Shown: positions 1 to 11,500 of the stretch, one piece after another
How positions within the stretch are numbered: position 1 is the first letter of the stretch
Layout: the number at the start of each line of letters is the position of its first letter
Source: Monarcha castaneiventris obscurior
Taxonomy: Eukaryota > Chordata > Aves > Passeriformes > Monarchidae
DNA length: 64,000 bases
NCBI GenBank assembly: GCA_026261815.1
Contig: JAMPIT010000856.1
Location: 7,548,001 to 7,612,000, forward strand
Reading direction: 5' to 3'
Made by a program: the position numbers and the translations under genes
Notes under the pieces: model-generated
Told to the model about the DNA's origin: nothing
The model's database searches: none
The model's input: the letters and a program-made list of their open reading frames with translations, nothing else

Positions 1-2430
1 CCTCACTTCTCCCAGCTGTCCTGTCAACAGGAGCTCTGCTTCCCTCGCAGGCTTGGCACCCAGGAGGTCAGGGAGGGTGAAAGCTGAGAGACTTTATGCC
101 AGTTCCTCATGGGATCATGAAGGCAAGGAAGCAGCAAGGGAATTGGCCCTGGTTTGTAGGTACCGGTGTGTGCCAGCTGGTGCCTGGCCTGGGTGGAGCT
201 CAGCAGCATCTGTGAGCGTGGGAGACAGAGGGTGGGAACCAAGGGCTTGGGATCCTTGGGAAGCACCTGAGTTGTAGTGAAGTGTGACGAAGTGTCTGGG
301 CTTGGGTTAATTACAGCCTCTGGAGCTGAGCCCCAGCCCTCTCCTGGGAATCTCAGAGGTGGAACATCTCTGCACGCTGGGCTGTGGGTCAGGGTGGTCA
401 GATGGGTGAGCTCAGCTGATCACACCTGATATCGGCTGTGCTGTGCAGTGTGCATGATGCCAGCCCAGGTCCTTCACCAGCAAATCAGGAGAGCAAGGCA
501 CAGGAGCCCTCTCCAGCCATGAGACACAGCAGTGCTGGCACCCCAAAGACAGGATCCAAGTGTCCTGACACCCTCCCAAACCTCCCCTTGCCCCACGCTC
601 CCCCTGCAGCCAAGGAACACCATGGAAGAGGCTCTTGGAAATGGCAGAGCCCTGTTTTTGTAGCAGCTGAATGGTTTGTTTTGGAAGTTTTGCTTGTCTG
701 GGCGAGGAGCAGGAAGGCATCCGAGCTGAAACTCCCATTTCCTTTCCTTGGACTTGAGGTGCTGCCTAAAAACGAAATGGGTGACTTCCAGGTATTTCAG
801 AGGAGAAGGGAAATATTTGCACTGGTCTCCCTGGAAGGTGGCTGCTTGGTGGTCTGGTCCTTTCCCACACGGGTGCAGTGGTGCAGGAAGGTGCAGGGAC
901 AAAGGGGTTTAGTGCACAGAAAATGCTCCAGGAGAAGTGGAGCTGGGGCTTCCCCGAGGAAGGGTCTGTCCTGGCTGGCAGCAGCCTGGGTTCCAGTCCT
1001 AGCTGTCTCTGTGCTTGTGTTCCAAGTGGGAGCTGGGAGTGGATTTGGGGGTGACTTTGCTGTCCCCTGTGCAGAGTGCAACTCAGCCAGGGATGCTCTG
1101 TGCTCCTCCACTGCTGCCTCAGCTGCCCTGACACAGAGATCGCTGGCATGGTCGGATATTTTTGTTAGCATCCTTTATTTAGTGTACTTACTGAGCTTCT
1201 TTTTTGCACATTTCTTGGACTTCTGTGTTGGTGTTGCTGGTGAACTCTTCTGAATCCGTTCTCAGCTTGGCAAAGAACTCCCAGACAGCAAAATCAGGGA
1301 AAATAAACCTTTTGCAGAGACATCCATCCCTGTTACTTATCCCCAGTTTCCTGGAATTGTACGTAATTTTCCTGCCAGTTTGGCAGAATTATTTTCATTT
1401 GGATAAATGAAGTTTAAATGTCAGATCAAACCAAGAAATAATTGATTAAGGGGTAGAAATAACAGGTGAGACAGCCAGGAGAGGAGGTATTTGTAGGAAA
1501 AAAAGTGGGAAAGGAGATGGCAAGAGAATGGCTCTGGTGGCAAAGTGTGTCCAGCCCTGCCCTCTCCCGGGAGCTCTGCCAGAAATCCATGAAGGATAAG
1601 AACCATCACATGGCCTTGGAATAAGTGTTTTGATGCTGCTAAAAGAAAGTTTAGGCCAGAGGAGATTTGTCTGAAAGAGAATAGTTAAGTTTATTGGGAA
1701 CAAGTGGAGGCTGATGAGCGAAACTTTCACTTTGTCTCTGAGCGACATTTAAATTTGGGAAGGAGGATGGTGGGTGAGGAGAGAGCTGGGCTGGACAGGG
1801 ACAGTTTAGTTTGGATGAGCTGAAGGCTCTTGGTGTTACTGGGAGCAACTGGAGATTTTTTTAAGCAGTGTTCCTTTTAGCATGACAATCTGTCCTGATT
1901 TCAAATGGAAAATATTCTTTGTTGCTTCTTCTTCCATTTTAAGCTTTTCCAAAGAGAGACAAAAAGTTGTTTAAAACGTAGAGTTGACGCATTGATTGTG
2001 TAATTACTGATCAGGGCTTTGGCACGAGAAACACACTTGGAAGTTCATCATAAATTTTTCTGGGAGTTAATTACTACTTGAGTCTAAATTACTTCTTAAG
2101 GACTTCTTTGAACATAGATTAGACTTGAGTATCTTTTAAACAATGCATCCCACTTAGTACCACGTTGGTGTAGTTGCTCCAGGTGTGCTGCAGAGTGGGG
2201 GCACATCCTGAGACTCCTGATCTCTGTTTCCAGTTATATGAGCAGCAAGTGCTTTATGGTTTTGGGAAAGGTGTTTTCTTTGGCCGGGAAAAACGCTCTG
2301 CCTTCAACACACCAAATTTCCAGTTGGGTTCTGGCTGGAATTTGGAGAGAGGCTCTTCTGAGGTCTGGTAATGGAGGTGTGACAAAATGAGGTTGAACGA
2401 AGGCTGAAAATGTTTTTTTTCTTTCCTTAG
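1..2430 (+). other. PKD1 intron 1 (3' part)
   Basis: No exon of either gene is recognisable here. The segment ends in a polypyrimidine tract and AG (2415-2430) feeding exon 2. Exon 1 is not present, so this is taken as the end of intron 1. Open frames in the first 1.3 kb, the longest being 271 codons at 438-1253, have no recognisable domain and are treated as chance. An AT-rich stretch at 1980-2130 carries two TAATTA-type motifs and could be a conserved noncoding element; this is unproven. Confidence 0.75.
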
Positions 2431-2502
2431 GGATCTTTCCAATAACAGGATCAGTGGTTTAGATGTTGAGCTATTCAGAAGCCTGACTTCGCTGGCAAAG
2501 CT
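2431..2502 (+). CDS. PKD1: PKD1 exon 2: leucine-rich repeat
   Basis: 72 bp, exactly one LRR unit (residues 1-23). It reads DLSNNRISGLDVELF, the LxxNxL-type ribbon of an extracellular LRR. The acceptor is ctttccttag and the donor gtaagt. The exon has split codons at both ends (phase 2 in, phase 2 out), so it is a symmetric LRR exon like the next one. Confidence 0.95.
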
Positions 2503-5500
2503 GTAAGTACTTGCTGTGCCCCCCAGTCCCCCCAGTGCCCCCCAGCACGTCTGAGCTGGGCCCTGGCTCATGTTGCACTGATTTGCCTTGTTCTTGCTTT
2601 ACCTCGTCTCCTGAGCCCCACGTGGTCCTGTCCATGGGCTCCTTCCTCGAGGCCTTTAGCTGCTCAATCTGGTGATTTGGGAATTATTGGCATCTGGAGT
2701 TGGGCAGGATTTGACCCTCTGTACTCCTGCATGGACAGGAGCTCAAGGCTAGAGAATGAGAATTATCCTAAAATGTGTATTGGTACTGGAAGGGACCTTA
2801 AAGCCCATCCAGTGCCACCACCTGCCGTGGGCAGGGACACCTTCCACTATCCCAGGCTGCTCAGAGCCCCATCCAACCTGGCCTTGGACACTGCCAGGGA
2901 TGGAGCAGCCACAGCTTCCCTGGGCACCCTGTGCCAGGGCCTCCCCACCCTCACAGGGAAAAGCTGCAGTGACAAGGAAGTCGCTTCTAACATGAGGAAC
3001 TTTTCTCTCTTTTACAGAGATATAAGCCACAACCAGATTTCTACATTAGAAGATGGAATATTTGATAATTTATTTAATTTAAGTGAAATGTAAGTTCATC
3101 CTCTTTGTTTCCCAGTTCTTAATTTAGACCTTTCCTTGAAACATCCCTTCCGTTCCCGGTGGGGTGGGTGGCTGTGCTGACTTGGTGAGATCTTGGGCAT
3201 CCAAGCAGCTGCCTTTTGGGGTGTCTCCAGTTTCTTTCTCAAGCTGTGTCCTGCTCCTGGGTCCTGTTGGTGTCCTTCAGTCCTGACCCCTTCCTAGTCT
3301 GTGCCTCTGTCTCCTGGATATCTCCAATCTCTGCCGCTGCCTTCTTGTCTTCCTTGCTGCTCTCCCATGCCAGCTCTGCTGAGGTTCTTGTCTCTGACCA
3401 TGCTCTGGGTCACGCAGTCCTGTTTGCATGGTCACACCTTGAGACTGGAGGATCCAGTGACTCCTGCAGCATGGTAGGTCCTGTCTGAGGTGTCCAAGTC
3501 ACTTGTCCCTGAGTGATTCAAGTTTTTAGGTTTTGTTTCTTAATTGAAATCTTTTGATGTTATGGGGAAGCCACACATTTCTGGAAGAGATCCATGAAGT
3601 CACAGCACAAATGGCAGTTCTGCCTCTGGACGAGCCAAAAGATTAACCCCATGCAAGCCCTCTTGGCAAGCGAGAGAAAAACTCAGCCCTACATTCTCCC
3701 TGAGGACAGGAAACAAAGAGCAATCTCAGCTTTGCAGTTTGGCTCACAAGTGGCTCTGGAAAGACACAAAGGCCCTGGGCTGTGTCCCAGGGATCCTGTC
3801 CCTGCTCGGCCTGGTGGCAAAGTGGTGCTTTCACCCCCTAAGTCAGGGTTGAGCCCTGCTGGCATCAGCTCCACATGCAGCTCCAGCTCTGTCCTGCTCA
3901 CAGCTGAGTGCCAAAGGCTGTAATTTGGATCAAGCTTAGCTGCAATTAAAGTTTCCATCTTTTCATTGAACTGCCACATGGAAGGATTATCATTGACTTT
4001 GCATTTCTTTTTTTGACAGATCAATTATATTCTCTTAGCTATTTTTTAATGGAGCTGTAAATAGTCTCCTGAGCAGGAGAGGCTGCCCTCATACCCAGGG
4101 GCTCTTGCATGACAGATTATTTTAGATATATGATTGTGTCTGTCATTTGCTTCTAATTGCAACAATTATTTGTAGAGTTAAAAAAGTACTTGGAGTACTT
4201 ACCTAATTCTAACCGCTAGAAAAATCACATTAATTATTGCTTGATTCCCTATTCATTAACTCCCCTCCCAGTTATTCCGAAGCCTTTCAGTGGAGTGGCA
4301 CAGATGGGAACAGGGAGGGCTCGGCACACTGCTGTAATTAAGGCTTAGCACATGTCACATTAATCCCTAACTTGTTCTGATCTCCTTCTGACAGAAACTT
4401 AAGTTGGAATCCATTTGTATGTGACTGCAAACTGTCCTGGTTGCCCCGCTGGGTGGAAGACAGGAAAGTGAGAGTCCTTGAGGCGTCGGACACGAGATGT
4501 GCCCATCCCCCCGAGGTGGCAAACCTGTCCCTCTTCGATGTCCTGTTCCTCAATGCCACCTGTGGTAAGGAAAGGCTGTGGGGTGGAGGTGGCTGAATGG
4601 GAGAGATGGGCCCAGGGACAGCTGGGATCACATCGGCCTAGTCACCAGTTCTAATGTAATTAAGCAGGTGTTGGTCACACAATCTCTACGCTGGTCAGTA
4701 CCGAGTCAGTCACACCAGGGCTGAGATTAGCCCTCATCACAGACCAGGCACCACAGGACACTGGCTCCGTGGTCTGCAGCCTCAGGCTTTCCTTCTCCCA
4801 GGGTTTGAACAGGCTGACTTCAAGCACTGAAACCCCATGGGAGGTGATGGCACCTGAGGACTTGCTGAGTTGGGTCTTTGCAGGTCAGGGCTCCATGCTG
4901 GGAGTGTTGAATGAACACTGCCCTGATCTACAGCCACCTGCTCCAGGGGCATTTTCCTGACTGCTTGGCCAGGAGAAATGTCAGACAGCAATTCACTGGA
5001 AAAGGGAGAGCCCTAAGAAAACTAATTCTGCCTGGATGCTTAGTTATCCCAGAGTAAGAGAGAGGGGGGGAAAGGGCTCCCTATGGCAGGCAGCAGGCAT
5101 CTCCTTTAATTTGGGAGCTGCCTGACAGGAGTGTGCGGGGATTGGGCTGAGGGGCCCAGAGCTGCTGGGGGCCAGCTGAGCTGCCTGGTGAGGCACAGTG
5201 CTCCCCAGGACCAAAATCCAGGTGGTGGTTGTTACTCTTCACCCAGCAAAGCTACCCCAGCTTGCGGCATCTTGCAGGAATTATCAAAGGGAAAAACACT
5301 TGGCACTGTTACTGCTCTTGATAATTAATCATTCCCTCTTGAACTACTTAAAGCCAGTGTGGAAACAATAATGTGAGGCTGCCTTCTGGGTAATTCAGTG
5401 TAATGCGAGTAGGCTGGGACAGCCTGCCAGCTCCTGACAGTTCTTAGTGACCAGCAGGGGGATGAAGAATGACCAGGCTGGTGGTAGAAAACAGAGCAGT

Positions 5501-8500
5501 TCCCGTGCCGTGCTCCTCTCTAGGGACTGTTCTTAGGAGAAGTGGCTCTGTGTTTGCCGGAAGGCCGTGGAGGAAGCTGGACAGTTGGATGGGTTTGATC
5601 TGGGAAGATCACATGAGGCTGGAGCTGTTGAGATGTTTGGGGGAGATGTTGTAGCAACCAGCAGCAACAGCGGAGCAAACGTGGCCGGGCCGCGTGGGCA
5701 GAGGCCGAGGGAGAGGCCCTGCCTGGGTGTTTGTGGCAGGGAAACGTCCCACCCCGTGCAAGCCAGAGAGGGGGGATGACACTCAGGGGAACGAGCTGTT
5801 CCTCTGGGCCTGGGGCTGTCGTGGCCCTGTGTCCATGCACGTGTGTGTCCCTGTTCCCTGTCCCCAGCACGTGCTGTTCCCGTGGCCATCCCCGCACCCC
5901 CTTGGGTGCATCTGGGTCTGGCGTTGCCCTCCTCTCCAGCACCATGTTTTCCTGCAAGGAGGAAGCTCTTGGCTCTCCCCATGGAGAAAGCCTCAGAGAG
6001 TGGGCCTGGTGGAGAGTCCTTCGGTGTCTCCCCTGTGTCCCCAGTGTGCCACTGCCCAAGAGTGTTTGGTTTTGGATTTGTTGCTAGAGGTCCCAGGCAG
6101 CACTTGGTGAAATAGTCTGCACCAGACCAAGCCAGGGTACCACCAAAGGACACCCTTTTGTCATGGTCTCACTTGGTGGCAAGTCCTGTGTGCTCCTCTG
6201 AGTGTCAGACTCGGCGGCTCCATGTCCCATGGGAGTGTCAGGCTCTCCAAAGCCCTGGTTTATTTACTGAGTGCTGCTGCTCCATAAATCTGTGTGACTG
6301 GCTTGTTATTTCTGTCATCACTAATTAGCCTAAAGAGTTTGGAAACTGTTGCTGGGGGATTAAAGACTTCCCAGGCAAGTCTCAAAAAGGAAATGCTCAG
6401 AATAGGAGCTGCGCAGGAGAATTCCATTCCCAGGAGTGTGGGGTGGTTCCTTTGGAGGGTCTCACCAGTCCATGGCATCCCAGTGTCTGTTTGGCAAGAG
6501 GATCTTCTGTTCTGTCCTGCAGGAGCTCAGTACATCACGTGTCTGACAGGCAACCACACTGAAGAAGCTGAGCTTGTCATCCTCTTCACATCTGTCCACC
6601 CTGGGAACTTCACCAAGGAGACCTGCAGTGCCCTCTGTTACTCTCAAGACCAGGAATATGGAGGTTTCAGCTCCCAGGGGCAGTGTTTGTGTGGAGCTGC
6701 CCATGAGACAAACTCTTCCTCCGGCTGTTTGCCATTTTGCACTGAGCATTTGTCTGGGCAGGGCTGTGGTGGCCCCTCACTCGTCCCCTCTCCCTTCCAG
6801 GCACAGTTGCCTGTATTTTTCACAGGACTCCAGCCCTGGTACAGCCTGCACCAGCCTGTGCTCTTCAATGTCAGTATTCCCATTGCTGTCAGCACTTTAC
6901 TGTGGGAATTTGGGGACCAGACAGAGGTTCTCAACACCACTGGACACACAGCTGTGCACACCTATGCCTTACCTGGGCAGTACAATGTCACTGCCACTGT
7001 CCTTGTGGGCTCCAGGATCCTATACAAGCAGGCAGGAATTGAGGTGGTGGCTTCACCCCAACAGCTGGAACTGCAATGTCCTTCCTTGGTCATGACAAAC
7101 GAGAGCCTGGACATCCGGATCCGCAACAGAGGCGGCACCGGGCTCGCGGTGCTGTACGGGATCACTGCGGAGACTGGAGAGATGGGCAGGGGTGAGCAGG
7201 GCTGGCTGGGGGTGCTGGGACGACTGGCACTGGGTCCTGGGCCTCCCGTTGGCCTCCCCTCCCAATGAGGGGTGAGGGGTGACTCCTCTGGGCACCCCTT
7301 GCTCCCTGGCTGAGCAGTGTTTTGCACTTCAGCAGCAATGGGGTTTGTTGGCTTCAGAGCTGGGCCATTCCTGGAGCCTCTCTGCCCAGATTGGGTTGGA
7401 ATGTGTGGCCCATGGAGAGGACATCACCCTTGTGTTCTTTCTGCAGCAGTTCACCCCATGTGCCCCGCTGAGGGCTTGGTTTTCCTGGGAAATAACCACT
7501 GCTACCAGCTGGTGGTGGAGAAGGCCGAATGGCTGGAGGCACAGCGGCACTGCCAGGAGCTTGGAAATGGGGACCTGGCTTTTGTCAGCAGCCCTGACAT
7601 CCAGAGCTTCCTGGTTGCTCATGTCATCAGGTGAGTGAGGAGAGGAAGGGTTGGGATCACCTAGGGACAGGTTTTGGCTTCCTGAGGACACATCTGCAGA
7701 GGGGTCTGCAGGGAGGGTCCCGCTGTGCCCAGGCTGAGTACGAGGAGATGGTGGGGGTGGGGCTGCTGAACAAAGAGGAGGAATGAGCGGAGCTCGAGCC
7801 CTTGCTGGACTTGGCTTCTTTCCTTAAAGGCTGTGGAGGGAACAAGAGGAATGGGGCAGGATGGTTGGAAATCACAGCTGGGAACTGAGAAATTGGTGAG
7901 CTTCTTGTACTCTGTGCTTGTGCCTGTGGATGCCTCTGAAATGTCGTGAAAAGGGCCCTTTGCCCTTGAACATGGCTGCAGCTCAAAGCCCAGACCCTTC
8001 TCCTTCCTGTCTCTCATCCTGGGAAACATCAGTGCTCCTCTCCAGCAGCATCTGTTCCACCTCAGGACTGGGCTTTATAAACAGAGAGTGCTGCAAGTGT
8101 CAGCCTTTGATTAAATCCGCCCCTCTGAGTGCCCTTTCTCCAGCCAGTCATTCTGGGGGAGGGAGGACAACCAGGAGAGCTCTCGGGGCCTGACAGTCCT
8201 GTCAGCACTCCCAGCTGCAGCTGTGGGAGATGGGCTCTTCACAAACACGTCCCAGAAAGCACATGGAAGGGAACAGCTGCCTGTGACGTCGGCTTTGAAC
8301 GCTCCCGCTCAAGGGCCCTTCTTCCCAGACTTGTATCCGTGCCCTGTTCCCTTCACACGGGGCTGGATCCTGAGATTGCAAACATGTGGTCCCTGCTCTG
8401 GGGAAGGGAGGCTGTCCCTCTCCACGGGTTAGGAGCTGGTCACTGGGGTGCTGGGATGTGGCAGGAATTGCGTGTGGAGCTGCTGGGCTGCGGCACACGG

Positions 8501-11500
8501 AAATCACGAGACCCTGGAGGGAACAAGGCTGTTCTCCAGCTGCTGCCCCACAGCCCTCTCCTCCCCAGCCCCCTCTAGTCCATATATTTATTTTATTAAT
8601 CCACGCAGATAAACATGAAGGAGGCAGCTCCAGGATGCGATTTCCCTGGTGATAAAAGGCCAATGGGCTGAGCTGCAGGATTTTGGAACGTGCAGCTTCC
8701 ATAGTTTCTTAAGGGAAGATGACAGAAGCAGGAAGCTGTTTCCCATTAGGGCACTGAGCAGGTCTCCTCTCCTTTGCTCCTGACGTGGGATGGCCTCCCC
8801 AGGAGCAGCATGTACTGAGCTGGTCCCTCCCTACCTGCAGAAGCAGAGGATGGGACCGTCCAGGGGACCCCACTTTCTGGGCAGCACAGGGAGCCCCTCT
8901 GCCCTTCCAAGCCTCCTCAAGCTTGTTCTGCTCCTCTTGCCCCAGCAAGGCAGCTCAGTCCTTCCACAGAGGCAGAGGAGAGCTCACATCTTGCTTCAAA
9001 AAAGGGTGTTCAGAGTCCTTCTGTTCCCCCTGCAATGGAATGGGCTGGGCAGTGGGACAGGGTGGGAGCCAGCCAGCAGCTTGTCTTTTAGTTATTCCTT
9101 TCTTTCTTATATTTTTTTTTCTGATGACTTGCAGTTAGATCATAGCTGGAAGTAGAAAAGGAAAATCTCCAGTGAGTTTTCCTGATGGCAGCAGGCAGGC
9201 GGTTTCCTACCCTGCTCTCCCTAATTCCCTGCCAGTGGTTCAGGAGCAGAACACAGCCCTTATTTATTTTTTAATCTCATTTGCAGTGAAAACTACTGAT
9301 TCACGGAACAAGTTATTTTTGTCATCATTTTTCAGCATGACCTCATGAATCATTTCATCTGCTGTGAGGGTGGAGAGGCACCACTTACCACCAGTTATTT
9401 CCCCAGTCTGCTTTGCAGAGCCGTGGTACCACCCTGGGAGCACGCTGGGGCAGGCAAGGGCATGGCAGGATTGATTTCCACCTGCAGGAGGGAGCGTGGA
9501 GAAGGAGCCGAGGGCTTGGAAGGGTGCAGGATGTTAATACGGAGAAGTTAATAGAAGTTAATATGGAACAAATGCCTCCCTTTCTGCTGGGTGCGATTAG
9601 AAACAGTTCTCCAGAACTGTGAGACCTCTCAGCACTTTCCACCAGTATCTCTGCTGGGATTCAGCCAGTTTCCAAATGGGGCAGGGACGTTCCATCTCCT
9701 AAAAGGAGCCTGGCAGTTTCTTGTGTGTGGGAAGTTCAGCTGCCTGCAGTGCTTCAGCCTCAGCTTGTCCCCTCTGGCTGCTGCCTCTCCATGGTGGCTG
9801 AGGAGCTGATCAGCTCCAGGAGCTGCATGCAGGAGAACAGGAGCTCCCAGACTTGGCACCGTTGAGCTTTGATCCTGCACTGGTGCCAGTCCCACCTGCA
9901 GTGGAGCATTGACTGGTGGTAAATCCCACAGGTCTGCACAGAAAAAGCGCACGTTTTCTAAGGGATTCAGCTTTACCTGACAGTTTTGTGTGACCAGATC
10001 ATTCCTTTTGGGTCATGACTCAAAAAAAGCTTGGCAAGAGTCTGGGAGGGTCATTTCAGCTGCACTGTGGGCAGCTCATGGTAACAGAGTGCTCTACTTG
10101 GAGTGGGGTGAGGCTCAAGTCAACCTGCTGGTCCCAGAATCATGGAATGGTTTGGGCTGGGAGGGATCTTAAAGCTCATCCAGTTCCACCCCTTTCCATG
10201 GGCAGGGACACCTTCCACTATCCCAGGTTGCTCCAAGCCCTGTCCAACCTGGCCTTGGACACTCCCAGGGATCCAGGAGCAGCCACAGCTTCTCTGGGTA
10301 CACTGTGCCAGGGTCTCCCCACCCTACCCAGGATCTTGGGACAGAGGTGGGAAGGCTGGTGCAGAGCAGTGCTGTGCTGTGGAGGGACTGTTCTTGAGGT
10401 TCTGGTGGTAGAGTGGATACTGAAACTCTTCAGTAATTAATAAAAGGCTCCATGAAATGCAGCCTGTGACACCCCGATGGAGCTGTTATTATTTTTAGAG
10501 AGAACCATACATGGCAGCTGTCCCAGCTCTTTCTAATACTCATGATTTCCTGAAATCCCCCCTCCCCCCTCTTATTTTTTTTTTTTGCAGGAGCCTCGAT
10601 GTCTGGATTGGATTCAATGATTTTGCAAGCTCTGGAGCGCAGCAGAAAGGGGAAGGATTTAATCTGGAGAGCTGTCAGAACTGGCTGCCAGGAGAACCCC
10701 ATCCCTCCAATGCTGACCACTGCGTGCGGATGGGCCCGACGGGCCAGTGCAACACAGACCTGTGCATGGCCAAGCACAGCTACGTCTGCGAGTACAAGCC
10801 ACAAGGTGGGCTCTGCTAGCCCTGCTGGCACCAAGGGTGTGCTGGTGTTCCCTCACTGGCACTGCCGTGGAAATAGAGGCATGCATGGAGAGGCTCATCC
10901 AGGGCATCACCACAAAATAAGTGTGACTTGCAATATTCCCAAACCCAACTTAAGCCCAAAATGAAGAGTTTGGCTTGTTCCAATCTTTGCCGTGAGAAGG
11001 AGAGAGAAGAGCAAAGTTCTAAGGCAAAGCACTGAGAATAGCTTTTCCCTCTTATTTGAGCAGTCTCTGCTGCTGCCAGGATTTGAGGCCGTGGTGCTGC
11101 CTTGGTGGCCTAGTGTCCTTCGTTGTGTAATTTGGGAGATGTTGGGGTGGCACAAAAGATGATGAGGTGAGGTGGGATGTGGTGTGTGCTGTGCAGGTTT
11201 ATGGTTCTGCAGCTTCCCAAATCTTCCACACCAGTGTAGGGAGTAAGAAAGAGTAGAATGGACATGAAACAGGGCAGAAGACTTAGGTAAGAAGGAAAAG
11301 GCATGGCCAGAGAGGCCACTGGCCTGGTCAGGGGGGGCAGCCTCCCTGTGAGCCACAAGTGTTTGCCACTGCTGGAAACCAGCTGGTCGTGGCCACATTT
11401 CCTACAAAGTTCAGGGGCACAGGGAGGATGAGGGGTGCTCAGAAATTCCTTGTGCTCAGAAATTCCAGGCAAATTGTTCAGTTGTTGGAAGGGAGAATTA

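Larger units (their letters stand above)
2503..4394 (+). other. PKD1 introns 2-3
   Basis: Intron 2 (2503-3017) is mostly a CR1 fragment. Intron 3 (3090-4394) holds no recognisable element. Its last 370 bp (4020-4390) are AT-rich with palindromic motifs (acttggagtactt) and look different from the rest. Confidence 0.7.

Noticed and set aside
438..1253. 271-codon open frame at the left edge
   Set aside because: No domain, no start context or splice support, and overlapping open frames on both strands; lies in intron 1.
2756..2995. Repeated protein-like frames with LKAHPVPPP-type text at CR1 sites
   Set aside because: Translations of antisense CR1 3' ends, which are noncoding.
5520..6153. Overlapping ORFs of 180-206 codons in intron 4
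   Set aside because: Pro/Arg/Gly-rich, open on both strands, no family resemblance.
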